In this document: positions 45,479 to 56,852 of the stretch, piece after piece | Position numbering within the stretch: the first letter of the stretch is position 1 | How the letters are laid out: the number at the start of each line of letters is the position of its first letter | Source of the DNA: Rhizophagus irregularis | Lineage: Eukaryota > Glomeromycota > Glomeromycetes > Glomerales > Glomeraceae | DNA: 64,000 nucleotides | Assembly: GCF_026210795.1 (NCBI RefSeq) | Contig: NC_089438.1 | Coordinates: 2,625,501 to 2,689,500 of the forward strand | Reading direction: 5' to 3' | The notes under the pieces: model-generated | What the model was told of the DNA's origin: nothing | What the model saw: only the letters and a program-made list of their open reading frames with translations | Databases searched by the model: none | Position numbers and translations under genes: made by a program

Positions 45479-46270
45479 TTACCTCTCACAATCTGGAATA
45501 GGTGCATCACAAATAAAATCCCCAAAATCATATGGATTAGAGAATAACTTCTGTAAGAACTTATAAATCATATCAGCATCCAATTCAGTCTTAGTGCCAA
45601 ATATATTAACCTTACCAGATTTAGGCTAAATATGTACCAGAATCTTTGAAGTAAATATTATAGCAATTTTAGAATGAATATCACCTGCATCATTCTTAAT
45701 ATACTTTATCGGAAAGGGAAGAATCTCATGAATACCATCTATAGACTCTAAAGCATATGCTAAGGTAGAAAGATTAATAAACTTATCACCCCCAATATTA
45801 ATCACAAATTTATAATTGCGCAGGAGAGCCTTATTTTCACCCACAAGTTCTACAAAAGAAAATTCAGGTAGGGAACATTCAGAAAGGTAACGTAAGAAGA
45901 TAGCAACAGGATCAAAAGACCCGAAAACTTGTATACTACCAGATTTAGGAAAATAACGAATAGTATGTACAGTATCAGCTAAGATGATAACAAACTCAAT
46001 GCATGCATTAAAAGTGCTACCATCTCCTGTACGTCGCCGTCTATTTAACGGATTGTCAGGTGTACTTCGTCTGCAACGCCTCTCACCTTTTGGTTTAGAC
46101 AAGTACTGCTCATAACCCTCAAAAGCTTTATGAATAAAGTTGCTATTAATGGCAATAACATCCTTAGTAGGTTCAAGCTTATTACCAAGCATGGCGTAAT
46201 CAAGTCCTTCAACATTGATCTTAAATTCAGTAACAGTAAGAGATGAAGTAAGTTCACTAAAAGTAATCAT
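45479..46270 (-). pseudogene. TBP-like fold protein of the virus-like element
   Basis: It starts MITFSELTSSLTVTEF at 46270. The protein appears to be two related halves, each ending in a strand-turn-strand-helix pattern: IRYFPKSGSIQVFG..FLRYLSE in the first and LVHI-stop-PKSGKVNIFG..IYKFLQKLF in the second. This hydrophobic-PKSG-hydrophobic-FG pattern resembles the repeats of TATA-binding protein and the TBP-like proteins of large DNA viruses. A TAG (45626-45628) interrupts the second repeat, but the frame continues to TAA 45479-45481. A Cys-bearing tail (FICDAPIPDCER) follows. A transcription initiation role is inferred from fold pattern only. It is convergent with P2 and divergent from the F-box pseudogene. 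Confidence 0.45.
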
Positions 46271-46320
46271 ATCTAGTTTTTTCTATTGAAAGAAAAGAAA
46301 TATTCAAATTATCTTATCCT

Positions 46321-46345
46321 AAGAAAAAATCTAATTAAATAAAAC
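46321..46345 (+). promoter_or_regulatory. Shared upstream motif (F-box copy)
   Basis: AGAAAAAATCTAATTAAATA, about 30 bp upstream of ATG 46375, matches the block before P2 and the polymerase gene at most positions. This suggests the F-box gene is expressed with, or belongs to, the virus-like element. Confidence 0.4.
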
Positions 46346-46374
46346 TTCTTCATCAATATCTTATACAAGATACC

Positions 46375-46860
46375 ATGACAAATAATAGCTTACCTACTGA
46401 ACTTTTAGAAAAGATATTCAAAACTACATATGAAGGCACTTACTACCGTTGATATTATCTTCAAAGATATGCATTAGTGTGTCGAAAATGGGCTGTAGTA
46501 GCAAACTCTCTCCTATGGGGTGAAGTAGACCTTTATAACCGCTATAATGTGAAGGAGTTCTAAATGTATAAACATCTTACAAAACTAATTATGGCCCATT
46601 TGTATTGTAAAAATGCTACAAACTTGTCCCAATATCCAGGAACTTAGCATAATAGATTATCAATACTATGGTGGAAAAGGTGACGTTAGAGATTTGCTAA
46701 GTGAAATCCTGCATATATTACCAAACCTTCAAAAGCTAGATATCAGATGTAGTCAGAGATATTTTGACAAGGGAAATGCCATTGATAAACTCATAGAAAC
46801 CCGTAAAGACCTAGAAATCAGAGTAACACGTAAATGTAATATTTGCAAAGAGCCAAAGAC
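46375..46860 (+). pseudogene. F-box/LRR-type protein, broken
   Basis: It begins with a good F-box-like motif: LPTELLEKIF.., then YALVCRKWAVVANSLLW. A TGA separates the halves, consistent with CGA to TGA. A TAA follows at about 46561, then a frame change leads to an LRR-like part (TCPNIQELSIIDYQYYGG, LPNLQKLDIRCS) that ends near 46855. F-box proteins recruit substrates to SCF ubiquitin ligases and are greatly expanded in arbuscular mycorrhizal fungi. Here it lies within the virus-like element and has the element's upstream motif, so it may be captured cargo. Confidence 0.65.
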
Positions 46861-46861
46861 T

Positions 46862-47015
46862 AGTAACTGCCAAAAATTTGGGCACTGCCTTGTTACTGCC
46901 CGTTACTGTCAAAAAAATTTGGGCACTGCCCTGTTACTACCCGTCACTGCCGAAAAAATTTGGGCACTGCCTGTTACTGCCCATCACTGCCCACTACTGC
47001 CACAGAAATTTGGGA
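46862..47015. repeat. Imperfect tandem repeat with TTTGGGCACTGCC
   Basis: Three to four units of about 50 bp contain AAATTTGGGCACTGCC followed by TGTTACTGCCC and CATCACTGCC variants. It separates the F-box pseudogene from the zinc-finger remnant. Confidence 0.6.
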
Positions 47016-47104
47016 AATACATGGACTTTTTCTAGCAAGATGACGCTTTAACTTAGAGGGAAAATCAAAATTTGCTCCACATAGATGACAGGTTAATCTT
47101 CCTC
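46974..47104 (-). pseudogene. C2H2-like zinc-finger fragment
   Basis: A minus-strand frame reads LTCHLCGANFDFPSKLKRHL followed by ARKSPC. This is a C2H2-type finger with the LKRH..RKxPC tail common at the start of giant-virus and transposon proteins. It lacks a start and runs into the tandem repeat, so it is a truncated remnant. It overlaps the 3' end of the gag/protease gene in another frame. Confidence 0.45.
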
Positions 47105-50100
47105 GAGAGTGTGAATTTTTTTTAAGTCAATAGTATCCATTTGCAAGGAAGTCACATTAGTTTTCCGTTTATGTAGAGAAATTGGAATGGTAATTTTCTT
47201 ACGTGATGATAGAGGGATGGTCAGTTGCCGATTTTGAAAATCTAGAATGACATTAGCACGATCAATCCAAGGTACACCTAGCAATAAAAAGTCCTTATCA
47301 CTCTTAACAACCATGAAGTCATCTTCGATTTTTTTAGAGTTCTTCCCATCATACACAAGAATACCAAGACCATATACTGTCCCAATAGTATCAGATTTTT
47401 TTGCAACACCACTAAGGTCAGGAGCATTACTTCTATCAACATCAAGATTTAGGCGTTTCACGATATTGTTAGATATTAGAGAACTATCAGAACCAGTATT
47501 GAAAATTGTTGTAGGAATAACTAAAGATTTTTCACTCTCAGGTGCGACTACTTTGGTCTTAATAGTGACTACATCACTAGCAGACTTGCGGTTAACAATT
47601 CCAATACCTGCTATAGAAGACCATAAGTCATTATTACATATAACATCATCATTTTCACGGATTAAATTTGCAGCCATACTATTAGTTACAACCGAAATCA
47701 TAGGATGAAGGATAGATGTGAAAAGGTCCTTAACATTATCCCAAACTTTTTCACATGTTTTTATTGAGGGTTCTCCTTTAAGCTGACTGAGTACTGGTTC
47801 TTTATAATTAATAAATTCAGCATTCAGAGCATTGTAAGTGGATATAATAGTCTTTTTTGGTACAGCATTAACAAAGGATTGAACCAGAAGCTTTAAGAGT
47901 TGTATAAAAACCTCAAAGATAATACGTTGCCTTTCAAGTTGTGATTTTTTCTTATCAGTAGGCTTTTTATCAACACGTTTCCTTTCTGTAGGCTTTTTTT
48001 TTAATCCATAGCAGGCATGTCCAGAGTCTGAATCACTATCAGAGAAGTCAGAGGAGTCAGAGGCATCAGAAGAGTTAGAGGAATCAGAGGAGTCATGTGC
48101 ATAATTTGTTTTCCTCTTCCCCTTCTTAGATTTTGGACAGGAACTCTTAGTATGACCAGATTTTCCACAACTTGAGCATTTCTTTGATTTCTTTGGTTTG
48201 CGTGTACCTGAGCTCATACCAAATACCTGATTACCATGGTAAATATGGTCAGGTGGTAATTTTTTATTAAGTTCTGTATCAATGAATATTTCAAGATCAC
48301 TAAGGGTTACTTTGCTTATATCGACATCTCTTGGAAGACCTAATTTATATGCTAAAGCAAGTAATCTCTGAAATGATGTATCATTTTGAGGACTTGAAAG
48401 TGGACTAGAAGATGGTACTGGTACTGCAGATGATCTAGCCGTAGTTATAGGAATTTTAGAATTTATAAGATTCTCAATATCTGCTAAAGTTGGACCCAGG
48501 TATGTAACTATAGGAGTATGTGTAGAGATAGAAGCAAGTGCTATATCTGTCTTATATCTCTCAATTTCTTCCAATTTATTCAGGATAGATGCAACAGAAT
48601 TTTCCAAACCAATACGTCGTGCTTCCATCTGATTTTCACGGGAAAGACCATTTAAGAACTGTTGTCATACTAATTCATTCTGGTTTGCCTCTGGAAGAGT
48701 TGGATATGCAAGTCTAACCATTCTTCGTAATTTAGAATAGAATCGGCTTACAGTATCACTACCCTGAACAATAGCATTAAATGCAAGCTTAGACTTTTCA
48801 GATGTTATAGTAGGGAAGTAATGCTTAAAACGATATATTAATTGTCCAATACGTATCCCAGGAGCTACAATTGTACCCCCATTATTAGCATTAGGATTAT
48901 TAACAGCTAAATCAGTAGGACGACCCTTGGCTATTGACCAATCTTTATCCCATACAGTATGATTAGGTATAAAATTAGCACTAGTAATAGTATTAACTGC
49001 AGCTGCTTGTCCATGTAATGCACCAGCCCCTCCACGAAATTGATTTGCAGCTACACCTGCTATAGCACCATTATTCATACTATTAACAGCACCAAGGTTA
49101 GCTACACCAATATTATCCAGAAGATTTACACATTCCCAATTTTTTCCTTTGATATGTGTTTCATACCAATCTCTAGCATCATCTTCAAATAAAGTTTCAA
49201 AGACCCCATGAATTCTAACACGAGTTCTAGTATTAGCAGCAGGATCAAGTCCAGCAGACTCACACCATTGCCTGAATTCTTGAAGCCAAAGTTCTGGATC
49301 TTCACCAGATGCTCCTCTAAATTTTTTAGGTGCATATCCTGCCATTATCGGTTGTTGTATTATCGGAGGGTTATTTTGTAATGCTAGAATCTGTTGATTC
49401 AAATTATTGACCTGATTTTGCAAATTTTGTCCATGATTGCGACAGTTTAAAAATTGCCCTTTCCATGCTCGAGCTTGCTGAATGATACCATTAGTCCGCC
49501 TTCTACTTCGCTCTGTTTCAGTATTATAGCGCTGTAATAATCTATGAGCATTTCTTCTACTCTCATCACGTTCTCTCTGGACATTAGCTAGTTGGATTTG
49601 ACTGTTAGCAAATTGAGCCTGAATGTTAGCCAATTGGATCTGAGTATTTTGTGCAAGGACTTCCCAATGTTGGCGATGACGCACTTCATTTGCATATGCA
49701 TCCTCATAGGTACGTCTTGTTCTCAGTATAGTAGCACGTGTATTATTAAGTTCTTGTCTAAAATATTCTTCATGGTTATGTGCATCATCTAACAAACCTT
49801 CAAGTCTATCCTCCATATTATCTTGATCTTCTATAATATTTCGCAACTCATTAGCATATCGGATAATGGCATCAAGACTATCATTTGCAGTGTTAAATAA
49901 ATGATTTATATGAGGGTGTGCTGCTATAGTTGTACGATCAAGGTGAATACGAATACCAGCTACACTATTTGCTATAGTTGTCCGATTATTTAAGATTTCT
50001 GTAATAGAGTCAGGAGGAATTGCTGCCATGTTTTTCCGTTGTCTATTAGCAAGTTCTTTTATTCGATCTTTGAGTTGAATATTTAGAGTATCAACTTTAA

Positions 50101-50320
50101 TCAGCTGACGTTCTAATGCTTGAAGCCCTTTCTCCTTTAGTGATGCCGTTTTTAATGCTTTCTTAAGCTTTGCACGCAACTCAGCATTTTTTTGCCTAAG
50201 TTCTTCTATCTCATATTCATTACCCTCGATTACACCATACAGGTATTTTATATATTGCTCTTGTGATTGCAATGTATGTGCAAGCTTTGTAATCTGTGTC
50301 TTTAACGATGTATCTTCCAT
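47093..50320 (-). pseudogene. Gag plus retropepsin protein, about 1075 codons, one stop
   Basis: Start ATG 50320 (MEDTSLK). Order: a long N-terminal coiled coil (about residues 1-330), a gag capsid-like domain (GASGEDPELWLQEFRQWC.., TVSRFYSKLRRMVRLAYP..), an in-frame TGA at 48665-48667 (CGA to TGA fits), a Ser/Pro-rich linker, a zinc knuckle CSSCGKSGHTKSSCP, a Ser/Asp-rich repeat, and a retropepsin-like domain whose active site reads FNTGSDSSLIS (Asn in place of Asp) followed by GVPWIDRANVIL. No LTRs flank it and no reverse transcriptase follows. Its start overlaps that of the integrase on the other strand by 13 bp. It looks like the structural protein of the virus-like element, borrowed from a retroelement. 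Confidence 0.65.
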
Positions 50321-51365
50321 TGCCAGTTCCACAGATTTTTATAGACCCTACATTTAATAAACAAATCGAACAAAATTATATCCTTCAACAAATCTATTAC
50401 CATCCATGTGGATATTATCGTACTCCTGAAAACTTTGGGCTAAAGTGCAAGCTGAAGGCCATAATTTTAACATATCTGATATTACAGAGTGGTTGCATAA
50501 ACAGGCTATATGGCAAATACACTCACCTATACCCAAGTATGTTCCACAGGTTTCTTTTAATAAGATTACTCGACCAAATATGTATCATCAAGCAGATATC
50601 TTATATATGCCCTATGATACTGTAGATAGAAAGCTGCATAAATACTGTCTGAATATTGTAGATGTTGCTAGCCGATATAAAGCTTCAGTACCTCTAGAAG
50701 ATTGCAGCTCTGCACGTGTTGCTAAGGCATTTAAAAAGATTTATAGTAAAGCAGACTACCCGCTTATTTGGCCAAGAGTTTTACAAGTAGATGGAGGATC
50801 AGAATTTAAGTATGAAGTTATCCGATTAATGGATGAAAAAGGTGTGCGTATTCGGGTGGGTACTACTCATAAGAGTCAGGCTATTGTTGAACGGTATAAT
50901 CGAACTTTAGCAGAGAGGCTATTTAAAATACAGGATGTAAAGGAACTCCTTACAGAAGGTGTGAATACTGCCTGGGTTAAGAACCTTTCTGATATTGTGA
51001 ATGAGCTAAATAATTCTAATACTCGTCTGCTAGGTATGTCTCCAGTTGAGGCAATCCAGAAAGATCAAATGTATGCACTACCTTCAAAAATTCGGAAGGA
51101 TAGACCTGTAGGTGCAGAAGAAATACGTTTACCAGCTGGTTCTCTTGTGAGATACTTACTTGATAACTCAGATTACCAAGGTAGGAGACATGCAACTGAT
51201 CCAATATGGTCTACTAAAGTTTATACAATTGAATCTTCCACAGTTGTTAATGGGCAGCCGGTTATATATAGGTTATCTGATGGACCTAAAAAAATCTTTA
51301 CTCGAGAAGAATTATTAGTTGTGCCATCTGATACTATGCTGCCTCCTACTCATATATTATATTAA
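50308..51365 (+). pseudogene. DDE integrase of the virus-like element, one frameshift
   Basis: ATG 50308 opens an N-terminal segment (YYHPCGYYRTPEN) that switches frame near 50430; the main ORF (50445-51365) continues with ISDITEWLHKQAIWQIHSP. The catalytic core has an intact D-D-E set: CLNIVDVASRYK, LQVDGGSEFK and QAIVERYNRTLAERL. A C-terminal SH3/chromo-like part (GSLVRYLLDNSDYQG.., WSTKVYTIES) follows. Enzymes of this type integrate Maverick/Polinton and retroviral DNA. The stop (51363-51365) overlaps the stop of the convergent polymerase gene, which ties the two to one element. Confidence 0.78.
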
Positions 51366-51936
51366 TTTTCAAGTTGTGGTATCCTATAATCTCCATGTGC
51401 ATATATTGTGATATTATCTTGTGCAATCCATTTTTTATCATCCATAGGAGCGGGATAACCCCACCTTCGACATTTCTATAACATTTATGGCATGTCTATC
51501 AGATCGGATTGCTCTAAAGGTGACTGTATCATTATGTTTAGGATCAAAGAGTGCCTTATTATACCGCTCATGGTGGAACTCTTTTTAACTACCTTTGAGG
51601 GGACACCTTTAGCCTTACGGATACCATGTTTCGGATTGGTGGTCTCATCCCCTACCTTGAGAATGGAGTACATTTTGGGACAGAGGCCAATAAATTCTGC
51701 TATAACTGCTCCATTACATTCATCCTTAAATTTCCCTGGGATTTTCATATTTATGTCAGTTTTATCACCTAATGCTTTTCGTACAGGATGATCTTTAGGA
51801 TAATCACTAAAGTCAAATTGGTCTGCCATATCTATGAGGTCTGCATTAATATCCTCAGTTTGGATTTGTATGAGAAGTGAATCTGTATCTGTATAATATA
51901 ACTGGATTTTTTCACCATATCGTACTTTAAGAGTAT
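51362..51936 (-). pseudogene. Family-B DNA polymerase, C-terminal part
   Basis: This is the part of the polymerase left of CACTA B. It begins within DTLKVRYGEK and contains palm motif C, YYTDTDSLL (near 51880-51905), the thumb-side segment IAEFIGLCPKMYSIL, and a broken C-terminus (KKWIAQDNITIYAHGDYRI) ending at 51362 after frame changes around 51440-51485. It continues the gene at 60604-63925; removing CACTA B with one TAT copy gives an uninterrupted frame across the join. Confidence 0.8.
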
Positions 51937-52139
51937 CACTGGTCAGAATAGTCCATTTCGGCAAAATTTTAAATTGCCGAATGTTGGACAAAATTCGGTC
52001 TGACATTAGCCGATCAGTACCAAAAAAATCGGCAACTAATTTTATGGACGATTTGCACCGTAACACCTGCCACTCGCAATTAGAAATTGGCAAAGTTTCG
52101 GAATTAGTTAAAAAAATCGGCTGTACATATCAATAAAAT

Positions 52140-52820
52140 TTGAACCTGCCATGCAAATGAAATTCGTCATAAACAATCGACTATTCGTTTAAAAATCGAT
52201 ATTGATTTAATTTGCCGATTTGCAAAAATAAATAAAATCGACCATAATAATTTTGACGAAATTTAGCAAATTTAAGTTTTAAAACCGATTTTATTTCGAT
52301 TGATTTACCAATTATTTTAATTAAATCAATTAAATCGCAAAAATTTCCTACAAAAATAGTAAAAATTTCCTACGAAAATAATACTAAAATAATACGAAAA
52401 TAATAAAAATTTCCTACAACAATAATACTAAAATAATACGAAAATAATACTAAAATAATACGAAATAATACTAAAATAATAAAAATTTCCTACGAAAATA
52501 ATACAAAAATAATATGAAAATAATACGAAAATAATACTAAAATAATAAAAATTTCCTACGAAAATAATACTAAAATAATACGAAAATAATAAAAATTTCC
52601 TACAACAATAATACAAAAATAATACGTAAATAATACGTAAACAATACGAAAATAATACGAAATAATACTAAATTAATAAAAATTTCCTACGAAAATAAAA
52701 AAAAATTCAATCCACAATTCCACAAAAAATCCCATAATTTTCAAAAAAAAATCCAAAAAAAACCGACGAATTCACAATCTAAAATTCGAAAAAAAAGTTA
52801 GTATAATAAAAACTCAAACA
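52140..52820 (-). repeat. A-rich tandem array on the accessory side of CACTA B
   Basis: Irregular repeats of AAAATTTCCTACGAAAATAA and TACTAAAATAATACG words fill 52320-52700. On the minus strand they read TTTTCGTAG|GAAATTTTTA and TTTTAG|TATTATTTTCG, an impoverished version of the T-tract/TAG pattern of the microexon arrays, in the same position (between accessory gene and terminus). No GTAAGT sites survive. Confidence 0.5.
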
Positions 52821-52824
52821 AAAA

Positions 52825-55186
52825 TTAAAGTACAAATTTATACCATTTGTCTGTTTCATCTTCCGTTTCCGGCGATTCTTCCACTCCCATTGGTTCCGAT
52901 TCTTCCACTCCCGTTGGTTCCAATTCTTCCATTTCCGTTGGTTCCAATTCTTCCATTCCCGTTGGTTCCGAATCTTCTATTACCACTATTTCGTGCATCT
53001 CCGCCGACACTTCCGCATCTTCCGCCATTATTAGATTCTCCATCGTTTGAATCGGCGTCTCCGGCTCAGAAAAGTCGGTATCGGCCGGCGTATTCTGCTC
53101 CACATAGGTCCAATTTGGAGCACCTCGTGGATGACGAGAGACGATATTATATATCTCATCGTCATAATTTCGCGTTCGTATCAATTGTGCAGATTGAAGA
53201 GAGAAAGCGTGTTGGTCCAAGACATTTCGTAATAAATCTATTAACTATTATTAGAAAAAAAATCAATCCTATTACGAAAAAAATAATACAAATAAAAAAT
53301 AAAAAATAAAAAATGCGAAAATAAGTTATCGAACCTCTTCAGATTTCCAAGACGGATTATAAACATTGATATGTCTTTTACCGTCTGGTTGCTCCTCATC
53401 CAATTCAGAATACTCTGGAGAGTGATATCGGTTATCACTTAAAACATTCAAAAGTTCTTTTCGATCATAATTCTCCAGTTTTTCGTCATTTTTGTCGAAA
53501 AGCGATTTTGCGCCTTTAACTCGACGTGCCTTTTTCTATATTTAAAGTTTCGACGAATGATGAGATTTTTTTTTTTTGAAATAATAAAGAAATTATTTAC
53601 CTCATTTAACCGATTGTTTCGATGTAGACGGCGATTAACTTTGTCTAAAGTGCCGCGTTGTTTATATAACAAGCGCACTCTGCGATGTTTATGTAAAGCG
53701 GAAAGCCAAGACTTGACTTGCCTGTATCGTGGAGTATACCTTGGCTTCATCGCTTCAATTAGTCGAGGTATAACCTGTCGAAGAATTTCATCATTCGACT
53801 CACTGGTAAACTTTTCATCGTATTTTAATTCTAGTTCAATCGGAAAAGTTTTTAGAATCGTCTTCATCTCGGCCTAAATTGTACAAAATATCGGTTTAGC
53901 GAGCGTTAAAAGCATACATTGAAAGAGGATTTTTGGACGAACCCTAGCTTCTTCTTCATCTACTTCCATTTCATCTTCAAAATCGCGCACAAGATTTTTT
54001 CCTTTCCTACGCTTTGTTGGTCGTTGATCCTCTTCAAATTCGATATCTTGAAGGTCAGATGAATGTCGGTGACGCAAGCCGTCGTTTTCCTGACTAAGTA
54101 TATTGTTATACGATTGTAATTGGCCAACGTCTAGCCGTAGGTCATGCAACTCGCCATTTGCATTATCGAGTTACCGATTTAATTCGTCGATTCTTCCCCG
54201 TAAGTAGGCATTTTCTTCTCAGAGATCATACGTTTCTAAAAAAACGTTAAAGTCGACCAGAACTCTAAAATGAATACAAAAGTCAATTGTAGCTCACCAT
54301 TTACATCTCTAGTCCAATTACTACTATAAGGTTCACGTATAATTGGCGTTAATTCTCTCCTATATGGTTCGGCGGTGCGTACATTGCTCCTATACGGTTC
54401 GGCGATGCGTACATTGCTCCTATACGGTTCGGTGGTGCGTGTAATGGGCGTTAATTCCCTATGTACATTGCTCCTATATGGTTGGCTGATAGTGTAATGG
54501 GCGTTAATTCCCTATGTACGGTTACATTACGAATTGGTGGTACCATCCTGCTTTGTTGCGAGTACAAGCTGGATGGTACCACTAAGCGAAATGGCCCATT
54601 ATCTTCCGAAGCTTCTGGTATCGACGTTTGTTTTTGAGTTTTGATAGAACCGGTACCGGAAGCTGCGGATTGTTGTTTCGACGTTTGTTTTTGAGTTTTG
54701 ATAGAACCAGAACCGGAAGCTGCGGATTCCTGTTTCGACGTTTGTTTTTGAGTTTTGGTAGAACCGGAACCGGAAGCTGCGGATTTCTGTTTTGATGTTT
54801 GTTTTTGAGTTTTGGTAGAACCGGAACCGGAAGCTGCAGATTTCTGTTTCGACGTTTGTTTTTGAGTTTTGGTAGAACCGGAACCGGAAGCTGCGGATTC
54901 CTGTTTCAACGTTTGTTTTTGAGTTTTGATAGAACCGGAACCGGAAGCTGCGGATTCCTGTTTCACACTTGTTTTTGAGTTTTGGTAGAACCGGAACTGG
55001 AAGCTGCGGATTCCTGTTTCGACGCTTGTTTTTGAGTTTTGATAGAACCGGATCCGAAGCTGCGGATTGTTATTTCGATATCGACGTTTGTTTGGGAGAA
55101 TCGGAACTTACAAATTCCTGTGAAGAAGTTTGTTTGTGAGACTCTTGACGACTTTTTTCGACACTTTTTTTTCCAGATCGTTTCAT
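52825..55186 (-). pseudogene. CACTA B accessory protein gene
   Basis: Start ATG 55186 (MKRSGKKSVEKSRQ). Exon 1 holds about nine copies of a 19-residue repeat (SGSGSTKTQKQTSKQESAA, 54560-55080) with frame shifts at about 55070 and 54965, and then an AEPYRSNVR-type repeat. Later exons encode a coiled coil (LHDLRLDVGQLQSYNNILSQ), a basic patch (RPTKRRKGKN) and acidic stretch, the MKTILKTFPI..MKPRYTPRYRQV domain (53610-53867), the AKSLF..DRKELLNVLSDNRYHS domain (about 53340-53535), and a terminal exon with RNYDDEIYNIVSRHPRGAPN and EPTGMEELEPT repeats ending at 52825. Introns have GTGAGC, GTAAAT and GTTCG donors. It is divergent from tnp2, as in CACTA A. I infer a DNA-binding TnpA-like role. Confidence 0.65.
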
Positions 55187-55499
55187 TCTTTATAGAGATT
55201 TTAATAAACAGAAGAATAGTAAAATTAGTAAATAAAGTAGAACTTTCTTTCAAAATGACAAAAAATATTGTTCGATTTATATAAAAGTTACGTTTGACAA
55301 TCAATATAAAAATGTATTGCAGATTTTATAAAAATTTTATAAAAATTACGAGAATTGTTTATCGAAAAAATAAAATTATTTTTGCGAAAAAAATTCGATT
55401 GATGGAGCTTTATAAATTCAAAATTCAAAATAAGCTTTCCTGGGAAAAAGTCTATTTGATAAAAATAAAACCGAAATTTGATTTAAAAGTTAATTAATC

Positions 55500-56745
55500 G
55501 TTAAAAAAAGTTTAATCGAAATTAGACTTTTATTACTTTTATCAAATCAATTACTAACGGATCAAATTTAACCGAAATTTTTAAATTAAAAAAAATTCTC
55601 ATGATTGAAAATTTAATTAATCGAAATCTCGAAATTAAACTTTTATCAAATCAATTACTAACGGATTAAATTTAACCGAAATTTTCAAACTAAAAAAAAT
55701 TCTCATGATTGAAAATTTAATTAATCGAAATCTCGAAATTAAACTTTTATTAAATCAATTACTAACGGATTAAATTTAACCGAAATTTTCAAATTAAAAA
55801 AAATTCTCATGATTGAAAATTTAATTAATCGAAATCTCGAAATTAAACTTTTATTAAATCAATTACTAACAGATCAAATTTAACCAAAATTTTCAAATTA
55901 AAAAAAATTCTCATGATTGAAAATTTAATTAATCGAAATCTCGAAATTAAACTTTTATTAAATCAATTACTAACAGATCAAATTTAACCAAAATTTTCAA
56001 ATTAAAAAAATTCTCATGATTGAAAATTTAATTAATCGAAATCTCGAAATTAAACTTTTATTAAATCAATTACTAACAGATCAAATTTAACCGAAATTTT
56101 CAAATTAAAAAAAAATTTCTCATGATTGAAAATTTAATTAATCGAAATCTCGAAATTAAACTTTTATTAAATCAATTACTAACGGATTAAATTTAACCGA
56201 AATTTTCAAATTAAAAAAAATTTCATGATTGAAAATTTAATTAATCGAAATCTCGAAATTAAACTTTTATTAAATCAATTACTAACAGATCAAATTTAAC
56301 CAAAATTTTCAAATTAAAAAAAATTCTCATGATTGAAAATTTAATTAATCGAAATCTCGAAATTAAACTTTTATTAAATCAATTACTAACGGATTAAATT
56401 TAACTGAAATTTTCAAATTAAAAAAAATTCTCATGATTGAAAATTTAATTAATCGAAATCTCGAAATTAAACTTTTATTAAATCAATTACTAACAGATCA
56501 AATTTAACCGAAATTTTCAAATTAAAAAAAATTCTCATGATTGAAAATTTAATTAATCGAAATCTCGAAATTAAACTTTTATTAAATCAATTACTAACAA
56601 ATCAAATTTAACCGAAATTTTCAAATTAAAAAAAATTCTCATGATTGAAAATTTAATTAATCGAAATCTCGAAATTAAACTTTTATTAAATCAATTACTA
56701 ACGGATTAAATTTAACCGAAATTTTCAAACTAAAAAAAAAATTTC
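55500..56745 (+). repeat. 104-bp satellite, about 12 copies
   Basis: Tandem units of about 104 bp contain AATTTAATTAATCGAAATCT, AATCAATTACTAACGGAT and TCTCATGATTGAAA. Copies are very similar (CGGATTAAA alternates with CAGATCAAA), implying recent amplification. They fill the space between the divergent accessory and tnp2 genes. CACTA A has only 354 bp there and no such repeat. Confidence 0.9.
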
Positions 56746-56852
56746 ATAAAATTTTAATTTTCAAGAGAAAAATTGACTTCATTTGTCAAAGTTTCGTTAA
56801 ATTTTAAAGTACATATTAATTATAACCGATTCTTTATCAAATTTTATAAAAC

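Noticed and set aside
55500-56745. Regular repeats considered as a CRISPR array
   Set aside because: Units are contiguous with no unique spacers, and the surrounding genes are eukaryotic transposons.
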